In this document: positions 1 to 7,800 of the stretch, piece by piece
How the letters are laid out: each line of letters opens with the position of its first letter
Numbering within the stretch: position 1 is the stretch's first letter
NCBI GenBank assembly: GCA_934216625.1
Contig: CAKQCC010000032.1
Coordinates: 1-8,459 of the forward strand
Direction of reading: 5' to 3'
DNA: 8,459 nucleotides
From: an uncultured Lactobacillaceae bacterium
GTDB lineage: Bacteria > Bacillota > Bacilli > Lactobacillales > Lactobacillaceae
The notes under the pieces: generated by a model
The model's database searches: none
What the model was told of the DNA's origin: nothing
The model's input: the letters and a program-made list of their open reading frames with translations, nothing else
Translations under genes and position numbers: made by a program

Positions 1-4
1 CATC

Positions 5-20
5 AGAAGCTCTCGCTCCC
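5..20 (-). other. Short GNRA-type hairpin in the leftward leader RNA
   Basis: Read on the minus strand, GGGAGC and GCTTCT flank a GAGA loop. They can form a six-pair stem with two G-U pairs, closed by a GNRA tetraloop. It would start about 7 nt after the predicted start of the proximal promoter. Together with the tandem promoters it hints that the product is a structured RNA or a gene with a structured leader. The window ends too soon to say which, and the stem is short enough to occur by chance. Confidence 0.35.
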
Positions 21-22
21 GA

Positions 23-63
23 CGACACTTATTAATATATCACGTTGAATTATGAATGTCAAT
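23..63 (-). promoter_or_regulatory. Leftward sigma-A-type promoter, proximal of a tandem pair
   Basis: Read on the minus strand, a perfect -35 box TTGACA (57-62) is followed by a 17-bp spacer and a -10 box TATATT (34-39, five of six consensus bases). This predicts a start near base 27 with transcription running out of the left edge. The segment just after the -10 box, AATAAGTGTCG, is shared with the upstream promoter. The downstream gene is outside the window. Tandem strong promoters of this kind are common ahead of rRNA or tRNA operons in lactobacilli, but that identity is inference. Confidence 0.75.
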
Positions 64-112
64 TACCAAAACTAAATCAATAATAAATAATTAGTAATCA
101 ATATCTCTCACG

Positions 113-152
113 CGACACTTTTAAGTATACCAGTTAACGTTTAAATGTCAAT
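113..152 (-). promoter_or_regulatory. Leftward sigma-A-type promoter, distal of a tandem pair
   Basis: On the minus strand, a perfect -35 TTGACA (146-151) and a -10 TATACT (124-129, five of six) are separated by 16 bp. A TGG immediately before the -10 makes it an extended -10 promoter. The predicted start is near base 117. The element is an imperfect copy of the proximal promoter about 90 bp downstream: AATGTCAAT, TATAyCA and CGACACTT (plus-strand reading) are shared in the same order. Transcripts from here would run through the second promoter and out of the window. Confidence 0.75.
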
Positions 153-181
153 AAGAAATTAGAAAAACGTATAATTTTATT

Positions 182-210
182 TTGCTCAAGCTAAAATTAA
201 CGCTTAAAAT
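182..210 (+). promoter_or_regulatory. Probable promoter of the small membrane-protein gene
   Basis: A -35-like TTGCTC (182-187) and a -10 TAAAAT (205-210, five of six) are spaced by 17 bp, giving a start near base 217 and a leader of about 29 nt. A second candidate -10 is a perfect TATAAT at 170-175, but it has no good -35 at normal spacing and the DNA there overlaps the distal leftward promoter. Which of the two is used cannot be decided from sequence. Confidence 0.4.
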
Positions 211-232
211 AATAATGATTCAAAAATAAAAT

Positions 233-239
233 AGGAGGT
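233..239 (+). promoter_or_regulatory. Consensus Shine-Dalgarno site that decides a TTG start
   Basis: AGGAGGT pairs strongly with the 3' end of 16S rRNA. It lies 7 nt (counted from the second GG) before a TTG at 246. The nearer ATG at 241 is only 2 nt beyond AGGAGG and reads ATG-AAT-TGA, so it stops at once. The in-frame ATG at 288 has no ribosome binding site. The TTG is therefore the best start for the small gene. Confidence 0.75.
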
Positions 240-245
240 AATGAA

Positions 246-437
246 TTGATCAGCAATAATTCATCAGTTCAAATTAAACTTATCATCATGTACACAATTG
301 GGATCGTCATCTTATCATTATTATTCGTGTACCTTAGGTTAATTAGTCATCGGTGGTTCAGCCGTTTCAGTATTTACTTACTGACGTTAATTATAATCAT
401 GGTTATAATCTGGGGGATTGTAATCAAATTACCCTAA
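246..437 (+). CDS. Small membrane protein of unknown function, two transmembrane segments
   Basis: I do not recognise this 63-residue protein. A polar start (MISNNSSVQIK) is followed by a hydrophobic segment at about residues 12-32, a short basic loop with LISHRWFSR near 33-41, and a second hydrophobic segment at about 43-60. The protein ends a few residues later. The positive-inside rule puts the loop in the cytoplasm and both ends outside. It starts with TTG behind a consensus Shine-Dalgarno site, which is the main evidence that it is real. It has no cysteine, lipobox or catalytic motif. It is transcribed away from the leftward promoters and converges on the transpeptidase gene with 4 bp between stop codons. 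A membrane-stress or envelope role, or a small hydrophobic toxin, is possible, but nothing in the sequence supports one over another. Confidence 0.7.
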   Translation: MISNNSSVQIKLIIMYTIGIVILSLLFVYLRLISHRWFSRFSIYLLTLIIIMVIIWGIVIKLP

Positions 438-441
438 ATTA

Positions 442-996
442 TTATTTAATTACCACTTTAGTCCCCATTGGAACGTGGTGATTGATCCACCGTGCATCAG
501 GAATTGATAGTCGAATGCATCCGTGAGAATTAGCTTTCCTACCTAATTGATTAGCCTGCGAACGATTATAATGGCCCTTTGAATTAGTCGGAACGGTGTG
601 GAATAAATAAGTTCCGTGATCTTTCCAGGAAGTCCAATAATGGGCCCCTTCTTTAGAATTCTGATTATAAAAGAAATAACCGCGTTCACCCTGAATATGG
701 TATACCCCACGCGGAGTTGAATTGTGGATTCCGGTTGAAGCATGCATTGTGTAGAGGATCCGGTGCTTAGGACTCATCACAAAAACTTTTTGTTTGGGGA
801 TCGACACCAGCAGCCAGTCACGAGTCTGATGATTAAAGCTCAACTTAGGATACGGCTTCTTTTCAGACGGCTTTCGCCAATTAACCCTAACTGAAGCTAA
901 CTCAGTTGATTGACGTTGATGATGGTGAACTCCACATCCGCTTAACAATAAGCCAGCCGTAATAATTCCAATTATTAATTCAATGATTCGTTTCAT
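442..996 (-). CDS. L,D-transpeptidase lipoprotein (YkuD domain)
   Basis: The protein of 184 residues is a cell-wall enzyme. YkuD-family L,D-transpeptidases use a cysteine to form 3-3 peptidoglycan cross-links, or to exchange or attach groups at the third residue of the stem peptide. Residues 1-20 form a lipoprotein signal peptide (basic MKR, hydrophobic core) ending in the lipobox LSGC, so C21 would be lipidated and the enzyme tethered outside the membrane. The stretch after C21 has HHH and is otherwise linker-like. The YkuD domain spans about 60-183, with H133 in YLFHTVP and the signature SHGCIRLS, in which H158, C160 (nucleophile) and R162 are all present. There is no LysM or other wall-binding domain, so the lipid is the only visible anchor. 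The ATG start at 996 has GAGGAAG upstream and its own promoter. The gene lies 125 bp after rexA and ends 4 bp from the convergent small gene. The substrate stem peptide cannot be told from sequence. Confidence 0.92.
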   Translation of the reverse strand: MKRIIELIIGIITAGLLLSGCGVHHHQRQSTELASVRVNWRKPSEKKPYPKLSFNHQTRDWLLVSIPKQKVFVMSPKHRILYTMHASTGIHNSTPRGVYHIQGERGYFFYNQNSKEGAHYWTSWKDHGTYLFHTVPTNSKGHYNRSQANQLGRKANSHGCIRLSIPDARWINHHVPMGTKVVIK

Positions 997-1004
997 CCTA
1001 TTTT

Positions 1005-1011
1005 CTTCCTC
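1005..1011 (-). promoter_or_regulatory. Ribosome binding site of the L,D-transpeptidase gene
   Basis: GAGGAAG on the minus strand lies 8 nt before the ATG at 996. The spacing is normal, and this supports the ATG that begins the lipoprotein signal peptide. Confidence 0.7.
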
Positions 1012-1018
1012 AAAATCA

Positions 1019-1054
1019 AAGCTGTTTTTTAATTCTAATCAAAATCAACAGCTT
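1019..1054. repeat. Perfect 8-bp inverted repeat bracketing the -10 box of the transpeptidase promoter
   Basis: AAGCTGTT (1019-1026) and AACAGCTT (1047-1054) are exact reverse complements separated by 20 bp. The arms sit at the predicted start site and at the end of the -35 box, with the -10 box between them. A dimeric regulator bound there would block RNA polymerase. An 8-bp pair at this distance can also arise by chance in a window this long, so the case rests on its position. Confidence 0.4.
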
Positions 1055-1059
1055 GTCAA
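1032..1059 (-). promoter_or_regulatory. Promoter of the L,D-transpeptidase gene
   Basis: On the minus strand, a perfect -35 TTGACA (1054-1059) is followed by a 16-bp spacer and a -10 TAGAAT (1032-1037, five of six). The predicted start is near 1025, giving a leader of about 29 nt before the ATG at 996. It lies in the 125-bp gap after rexA, so the transpeptidase can be expressed independently of rexBA. A second TTGACA 30 bp upstream (1084-1089) has only an AATAAT at a long 19-bp spacing and is a weaker candidate. Confidence 0.7.
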
Positions 1060-1121
1060 TTATTTTTGTTAAATAACTTCAGTTGTCAAAATTTATAATG
1101 ATCTTTAGTCACAAAAACAGT

Positions 1122-4100
1122 TCATTTATCGTCCAGTGAAACCAGCCGGTGAATTGAAAGCAAATACAAATATTTTTGTTTAACCGGATGATTGATAATA
1201 CTGTTAAGCGCCATTTCATACAAATTAAGCTGACCACGATACCGGTCCTTAATTCTAGCGATTGACCGAGCTAAGTCCTTTCGATTTACGGAATCAGTCT
1301 TGTAATCAACAATCATTACCTGACCGTTTACGTCAAGATAGCCGTCAATGATCCCGTGAATCAGCACTTTTTCACCCGAATAGTTTTTAAAATGACGGTA
1401 AATTAAGTTGGCGTTAATTAGTAGTGAAAACGGAACTTCACGATGATAATCATTAGGGTGACGAAGCACCATTTGACCAAAACTACTGTTAAAGAACGCC
1501 AAAATCGCTTCTGGATGAATTCGTTTAGCAACGGCCGGGGCAATTAATTGATCAGCAACCAATTCGGCAATCTGTTGATTAATTTTTGAAATAGTCGGCG
1601 CTGAATTCAGATTAATCATCTGGAGCACCAAATGAGTCGCGGTCCCGATCTGGGTTGCTTTAGGATGTTGAGCGGATTGAATGAATTTAGGAACCGCGAA
1701 ATTACCAATTGAGTACTGATTCAGCGGTTTACCAATTGAATGACCATTTTGTTTTAACGGCTTGAGCTGCGAATCTTCGGGATCTTCAAACAATCGTTTA
1801 GCGTTCGACACCGACTGGTAGTTAACGTTCTGAACGGCTGAAGGATGTGAATCCCGAAAGTTCATAATTCGGTTGATCAGACGCTTTTGATCATCATTTA
1901 ACGATCGAGAATGCACAGATTTCCGTTCTGAAGGTGTCGATCGTTTAGCAATTTTTTTCAGCAAATCAGATTGATCAACGAATTTAAAGTGAAATCGTGC
2001 TGATGATGATTTTTGTGTAAATTCGGAACATTGAACCAGTACCGGCCCTAACCAGTCTAAATCGTTTTTGGCTTTACTACGGCTGGCAAGACTGATTTTC
2101 CGTTTGCCGCCAATTGCCGCGGTTTTCCAACGGCTAATTAATTTTTGGTGATCACTGGTTTTGGCTGCCCCCACTATAAACAGGCGCTGTTCGGCTCGGG
2201 TCAACGCTACGTACAGCTTCCGAACTTCTTCCGAAAGATCCGCCTGCTTCTCTTGGTCGGTAATCACCCGGTCCTGCAAAGTATCACAGGTTAAGTAGCG
2301 CTGCGAATCAAAATATTTAATTCCTAACCCCAGCCGATCGTTTAAAACGTAGCTCTGGCGTAAATCCTGTTGATTAAAATTGTGGGAAGCGTCGATTAAA
2401 AAGACTACTGGATATTCCAAGCCTTTACTACCGTGAATGGTGGTAACTTTAACTGAATCAGAACTATGGTTAGGCTCAGCTTCCGACAAATCTTCCTGTT
2501 GATTTTGCATCCGGTGAACGAACCTGACGAACTGAAAGAGGCCTTTAAAATTGGTTTGTTCGTAGTCAGCAGCCCGTTCGTATAACGCGTGCAAATTGGC
2601 CTGGCGCTGCGAGCCGGCCGGCATCCCGCCAACGTAATCCAAGAAGCCGGTCTGCTCATAAATTTCCCAAATCAAGTCCACTAACTCATGCTGTTTAGCA
2701 ACGTTCCGAAAGTGATCCAGCTGGTGCATAAAAATCTTAATTTTAGAGTAAAGCTGGTCGACCAAATGATTAGTCCCGGGAACGTAATGTATGAAGAAAT
2801 GACAAACTGCCTGATAATAGTCCCCGGTCTTCGAATTGATTCGTAAGTAAGCCAATTGGTTTTCGTTCAAACCAACGATCGGTGACCTCAGTACTGCCGC
2901 CAGCGGAATATCCTGGTACGGATTGTCAATCACTTCAAGCAGCGACATCATGATTTGGATCTCGGTCGTCTTAAAATAGCTTTGGGTCCCGTTAATCGTG
3001 ACCGGAAGATTGCGCCGACGAAAGACATCGTCAATTACCAAATTATTGTTACGGGTTGCCGAAATAATGGCAACGTCAGAGTAGCGAATCGGTCGCCATT
3101 GACCGAGGTGCCGATCGTAAATTTTGGCTTTCTGGTTAATTAGTTTTTCAATTTGCTGAGCAACCAACTCAATCTGACCGTGGGCCGAATCTTCAATTTG
3201 AAAACGATCGTTATAATGATCCGAATTATAATTTTTGGACTGACTCTGATCACAATAAATCAGGACTTGAACCGGTGGCTGGAACTGGTAATGAGTCCCC
3301 GCTACTAACGGTTGATACTTGGTCCAGCCGAGGTTTTCATCCATAATATGGTTAAAAATCAAGTTGATAAATTGGTCAATTCGGGCTGTTGATCGGAAAT
3401 TACGGGTTAACTTGACTTCGCAATTTTGAATTTGACTAGTTCGCGACGTTTTCGAAAGTGGTTGATAAGTCTGAGCTTTATGGACGAACATTCTGGGGTC
3501 AGCTAGCCGAAACCGGTAAATCGACTGCTTAACGTCGCCGACCATAAAAACGTTATCAGCTTTGCCGGTCGCGGTATCATGGTGGGCCACCATTTGTAAA
3601 ATTAAATCCTGAAGTCGATTATTATCTTGGTATTCGTCAATCATAATTTCGGAAAAATGACGTTGTAATTTTGAGCGAACCGTTCGCCCTTCTTGATTAT
3701 TACTCAACAGGATCTTTAGCGCTTCGTGTTCAACATCAATAAATTCTAAAGCGTGCCGGGTCAATTTAGCCTGGTGATAAGCTTTAGCAAAGCTTTTAAC
3801 CACTTTTACCAATTCATCGATTAGATCTCGCGATTGACTGATAATCCTGAGATTTTGTTGCTCGTCAAATTCGAAGAAGTGATCAACTACCTGCCGAAAT
3901 TGTTTCTTCCCGGAATTGCGCTGGCTTACGAATTGCTGATGAACCTGTGGAGCTCCCCTGCGACCGCTTAGTCGTTTGAAGCCACTCCGGGCGAAGTTCT
4001 GAAAATCACTGCGCAGCTGATCCCAATCATCAGTTTTTAACTTCTTAATTAAACGCTGGTAGCGGGTTAACTCGGTTTTTTCAAAATCAAAGTCACGCTT

Positions 4101-4844
4101 TAAGCCGTTTTGGTGGGCAATTTGAAGCGCACCCTTCAAGCTTAATTCAACTTGTGAAAAACTCTTTCGCAACTGCGGGGCTAAATAGTGCTGATAAAAA
4201 GTGCTCTTGGTAATTGAATCTGCGGGCTGATAGAGTTTGGCAAGTTGATCAAGCCACGTAACCTGTCCCTTCGCGTCAACGTTAATTTCGGCATAATCAT
4301 AAAGCTGATTCACCAATTCGGTCAGTGAATCATCGGAGGTCATTCTTCGACCCGCGAAATTTTGAACCAGCCGAACAAACGAAGGATCGTTTGCGTAAAA
4401 ATTTTCACGAACCGTTTGCCAAACCCGATCCCGAATCATCTGAATTTCAGCCGAATTAGTTAAAATCCTGAAGTGAGGATCCAAACCCGTCACGTAATAA
4501 TAATGTTCAACGATCCGCTGGCAAAATGAATCAAGAGTCCCAATCTCGGCAACCGGCAACCGACGTAGCTGCGTCAAAAGCCAGTCTTGGGATTGAAGCG
4601 CTAATTTACCGCTATTAATTTCAGCATGAATCCGGTCCTTAATCCGGGTTTTCATTTCTTTGGCTGCAGCCCGGGTAAAAGTGACGATTAACAGGTGGTC
4701 AATTCGAACGTGGTGATGAATCAATCGATCGACAACTCGATCCACCAAGACCTTAGTTTTTCCGGAACCGGCCGAAGCCGAAACCAATAAATTACCCCGG
4801 TGCTGATCTTTAATTGCACTTTCTTGTTCAGAAGTATTCTTCAT
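1122..4844 (-). CDS. rexA: RexA/AddA, helicase-nuclease subunit A of the RexAB (AddAB) double-strand-break repair complex
   Basis: Residues are numbered from the ATG at 4844 (1240 residues, close to Bacillus AddA at about 1230). RexA is a UvrD/Rep-type 3'-5' helicase with a C-terminal nuclease. With RexB it unwinds and trims broken DNA ends for RecA loading. Motifs in order: SASAGSGKT (22-30, K29), VTFTRAAAKEM (54-64), GTLDSFCQRIV (102-112), Walker B MIDEYQD (401-407), MVGDVKQSIYRFR (434-446), LTRNFRS (479-485), VTTIHGSKGLEYP (800-812) and LYVALTRAEQRL (877-888). The PD-(D/E)xK nuclease follows with GTATHLV (H1071), GIIDG (D1167), VDYKTD (D1180, K1182) and QLNLY (1205-1209). Every catalytic residue is present, so it should be active. 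The ATG lies one base after the rexB TGA, with AGAAAG upstream as a weak ribosome site, so translation is probably coupled. An in-frame GTG at 4856 would add four residues and overlap rexB, but has no ribosome site. No clear terminator follows the gene. Confidence 0.97.
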   Translation of the reverse strand: MKNTSEQESAIKDQHRGNLLVSASAGSGKTKVLVDRVVDRLIHHHVRIDHLLIVTFTRAAAKEMKTRIKDRIHAEINSGKLALQSQDWLLTQLRRLPVAEIGTLDSFCQRIVEHYYYVTGLDPHFRILTNSAEIQMIRDRVWQTVRENFYANDPSFVRLVQNFAGRRMTSDDSLTELVNQLYDYAEINVDAKGQVTWLDQLAKLYQPADSITKSTFYQHYLAPQLRKSFSQVELSLKGALQIAHQNGLKRDFDFEKTELTRYQRLIKKLKTDDWDQLRSDFQNFARSGFKRLSGRRGAPQVHQQFVSQRNSGKKQFRQVVDHFFEFDEQQNLRIISQSRDLIDELVKVVKSFAKAYHQAKLTRHALEFIDVEHEALKILLSNNQEGRTVRSKLQRHFSEIMIDEYQDNNRLQDLILQMVAHHDTATGKADNVFMVGDVKQSIYRFRLADPRMFVHKAQTYQPLSKTSRTSQIQNCEVKLTRNFRSTARIDQFINLIFNHIMDENLGWTKYQPLVAGTHYQFQPPVQVLIYCDQSQSKNYNSDHYNDRFQIEDSAHGQIELVAQQIEKLINQKAKIYDRHLGQWRPIRYSDVAIISATRNNNLVIDDVFRRRNLPVTINGTQSYFKTTEIQIMMSLLEVIDNPYQDIPLAAVLRSPIVGLNENQLAYLRINSKTGDYYQAVCHFFIHYVPGTNHLVDQLYSKIKIFMHQLDHFRNVAKQHELVDLIWEIYEQTGFLDYVGGMPAGSQRQANLHALYERAADYEQTNFKGLFQFVRFVHRMQNQQEDLSEAEPNHSSDSVKVTTIHGSKGLEYPVVFLIDASHNFNQQDLRQSYVLNDRLGLGIKYFDSQRYLTCDTLQDRVITDQEKQADLSEEVRKLYVALTRAEQRLFIVGAAKTSDHQKLISRWKTAAIGGKRKISLASRSKAKNDLDWLGPVLVQCSEFTQKSSSARFHFKFVDQSDLLKKIAKRSTPSERKSVHSRSLNDDQKRLINRIMNFRDSHPSAVQNVNYQSVSNAKRLFEDPEDSQLKPLKQNGHSIGKPLNQYSIGNFAVPKFIQSAQHPKATQIGTATHLVLQMINLNSAPTISKINQQIAELVADQLIAPAVAKRIHPEAILAFFNSSFGQMVLRHPNDYHREVPFSLLINANLIYRHFKNYSGEKVLIHGIIDGYLDVNGQVMIVDYKTDSVNRKDLARSIARIKDRYRGQLNLYEMALNSIINHPVKQKYLYLLSIHRLVSLDDK

Positions 4845-4861
4845 TTCAGGAGTCACTTTCT
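4842..4861 (-). promoter_or_regulatory. Translational-coupling junction between rexB and rexA
   Basis: On the minus strand, the rexB stop TGA (4846-4848), one base, then ATG (4842-4844) read TGAAATG. AGAAAG at 4856-4861 matches the 5' half of the extended Shine-Dalgarno sequence and sits at the right effective distance from the ATG. Ribosomes finishing rexB can restart on rexA, which helps keep the two subunits near 1:1. The upstream in-frame GTG (4854-4856) would instead give an 11-bp overlap. Confidence 0.6.
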
Positions 4862-7800
4862 TTTTTAATTCGTTTAATTAGTTCAGGTAAAGTCATGCGA
4901 CCAACTTCGTGATAATTATTTTCGGTCAAAAGCGGGTCGAACTGCATGATCGAACGGTAAGGTGAATACTGCAGCTGGGTCCAGTTACGGTTAAGTCGAA
5001 CCGGACTGATGCGGTCATCCCCGGAGTAAATCCGTTTTCCGGCCGTAACGATTAAATGTTCAGTCCACTTTAACATCAGCTTTAAATCATCGAGGGTCAC
5101 CAGCATCCGTTGAGAACGACGGTTAAGGTCACCGTTCTTCTTTAATTTAAGCGGATAAACTAAGGAGCGACTTGACAACTTCAAACTGCGGTCAATCGAG
5201 TTCAGTAGCTGACGATCCTTCACCAAAATACCGTTGTATCGATGCTGACCCAGCGTTGCTAAATGTAAGGAACGGCTTCTTTCAAGATCTTTAACCGATA
5301 ATTGTGGAAGGTGAATCAACGAATATAAAGCTCCGGAAAGATGGTTACGTCCACCAGGATCCAGCCGAGCTAAATTACGGTTAAGAACGTCCAGATACGT
5401 CAGCATCTGTAATTGGGTTCCCGTCATGATTTGACCGAAATCAAAGGCATGCGGGCTTGATTTGTAATCGACAATCCCCAGATAGTTTTGATGATTGACG
5501 TTCATTGTGTCAATTCGATCGATCCGCCCCTGAACCAAAAGTCGGTGCGGTCGCTTGTGGTTGATCGTAAATTTCAGCGGCGCCAGATGCTGACCAGGTT
5601 GTTGATCACTATCGTTAAAGGCAATTTCGGTGCTCCTGGGTCGCATCGGCGTATAGTAACCCTGAAAATGCATCGAAGCCGCCATTTCTTTTACGGTCCG
5701 GACTAATTGTGACTTAACGTAATTCATGCGGGCCGAACTATTCAAAATCCGGTAGCGAGTTTCCTGAGGATCGGTCAAAATCTGGTTAGTAACGTGCTCA
5801 ACGATTCGGTTTAAGCGTTCCGGACTGACCGACGCGACATCCAGATCGTGGGTCCGCAAATACTTTACTAGGTGATCTAACGATTCATGGTAAAACAAAC
5901 CAGTTTGGGCCGGCTGAAGCTGAAAGACATCCCGTGGTTTTAACCTTAAACCGTACTTCAAGAAATATTCATACGGATCGGCATAAAAATTTTCTAATTG
6001 TGAGATTGAAACTTCAATGTCATTACCATAAAGTTCAATCGCGTGACGTGGAGTCAACTTCTGCGGAACGTTTCGATAATTAACACTGTCGAGCAATTTA
6101 GCGGTTAATTCCGGATGGTGATTACTTAACGTCTTTTTAACGAATTGCCAAGCTGACGATAGCGACCGGTGGTTTTTACGCTGATCATGAATTGCCTGAA
6201 CCAAATGCTTAAGGGTTGCTCGCCAGCTACCGACGTATGGCAAGATTTCATCCTGATCAGCAATCGGGTGTAAATTGGGCCGGTGTACTTGAATGTGAAA
6301 ATGGCTTTGAATCTGGGCAACGTAAGGTGAGACGTTAATCCCGGAATCAGCGTCGTCACCGGTCAAGTTCCCCAAACTATAAGTGAAAATTAATTGTTGG
6401 GTGGCACTCATGAACGCCAAATAATTTAGGTACGGCTCGTTGGCCATCTGATATTCACTATTATCATTTAAATACTTAGTTGCCGCAAACGTTTTCTTAA
6501 TCTGGGATGCCATCACGTTCCGGTCGGAATCATTGAACAATGAATCGTTAGTAATTTGATCGGGCATCACGTCATCGGTGGATCCAATCATGAACACTAC
6601 CCGGTAATCATTAGTCTGAACAATCTTACTTTCGGAAATTACCACTTGATCAAACGCTGGCGGAATCTGGGAATACGATGTGGCCTCAAAGCCAGCCTTT
6701 AGAAGTGCCCAAAAATCGTTCAAGTGAAACGGTTGATCACCTAAGATTTCAACGAAATTATCGAGCAAATTACAGAAAACACTCCAGACCTGACTTGATT
6801 GACCAGCTTCGGCTAATCGGTTCAGCCGTAAATCATTTCTCCGCCATCGTTTAAGCCGGTCAACCACCCCGTGATCAACTAAGAACCGGTAAAGGATCTG
6901 GACCGCCGCTCGACCGTTCGTGGCTTTTCGAAGCTGACGATAAAATGGTGGCAACGTGTCTTTGACAAAATGCCGAATTACGTTGACCCGCTTTGAATTT
7001 TTCTTATCAACCGTGGTTTGGTGTTTAAAGTTATTAAAGCGACTACATTGCCAATCTTGATCCTGGGTCCACCGACTTCCCTGGTAACCGTTTTTAAGGG
7101 CCAGATTCTCACAAAGGGCTAAATCATTTCGGTACTTATGAATTGGCATCAATTTGTGATCCGCAATTTTGGGAATCAGCAATTCGGTCTTCAGCAACTT
7201 CATTACGTCCGAATAGCGATAACTTTGTTTAACGTTAGGACCGTCAATCGAAAACAGCGCTTCAATTAGCTGAACCAAGGGATGAGCAACCATTTGTTTC
7301 TCAAGATCGTTAAAAATCGGGATGTGCTGAAGCTGAAAAATCGGCTTAATCACGTTTTGAAACTTATCAAGGTGTCGGGTCAAAATCAAAAAATCAGAAT
7401 ACCGATACTTACCGGTGGCCACCATTTGGCGAATTTTAGTCGCCACCTGGGCTAATTCAGCATAATGATTATCAGCCTGAATAATCTGAACCGAATCTTG
7501 GACTAATTTCTTGGTTTCTGAATCAGCATGCTGAATTTTGCCTTGACCACGTGAAGCAATCCAGTAATCTTCGAATTTTCGTAATCCGGGACTAATCCGG
7601 CAATGCCGGGTTTTCAAGTCAAAGCGAATCGGAACGTGCTGGTTCCGGGCAAAATGATAAAGCCGATAATACAACCGGGCCGGCTGGTAAAACAAATCAT
7701 CCCGTTTCGGGAACTGAACCGCCGGATGATTTAACTTCAAATCAATTACCACCCGTGCCGAATGGCAAATCAAGAGTCGAATTAGTTCGGCTTCCTGGGC

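Larger units (their letters stand above)
23..152. repeat. Imperfect direct repeat pair carrying the two leftward promoters
   Basis: Copies at 23-63 and 113-152 begin with CGACACTT and end with AATGTCAAT, with TATATCA or TATACCA in the middle. They differ by one indel and scattered substitutions. The conserved blocks are exactly the -35 box, the -10 box and the transcription-start region, while the spacers have diverged. This suggests either an old duplication held by selection on promoter function or independent matches to the same strong-promoter consensus. The AAGTGTCG block beyond the -10 favours duplication. Confidence 0.6.

Noticed and set aside
420..432. GTAATCAAATTAC hairpin as an intrinsic terminator
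   Set aside because: The stem is five pairs and mostly A-T, it lies inside the small gene's last codons, and no proper T-run follows on either strand.
543..743. 66-residue minus-strand open frame inside the transpeptidase gene
   Set aside because: It lies wholly inside the transpeptidase gene in another frame, has no ribosome binding site or motif, and that gene is unambiguous.
889..907. Inverted repeat AACTGA / TCAGTT
   Set aside because: A 6-bp pair inside the transpeptidase coding sequence, in the linker after the lipobox. It has no T-run and lies at no regulatory position, so chance is the simplest explanation.
1071..1095. Small palindromes AACTGAAGTT and GTTATTTAAC after rexA
   Set aside because: The stems are only four pairs, A-T rich and without a T-run; too weak to call a terminator or operator.
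2405..2659. 84-residue minus-strand open frame inside rexA
   Set aside because: It overlaps conserved rexA sequence running into helicase motif V in another frame; a shadow frame with no independent support.
5488..5706. 72-residue plus-strand open frame opposite rexB
   Set aside because: It is antisense to the rexB nuclease domain (GRIDRID region) and has no coding signal of its own.
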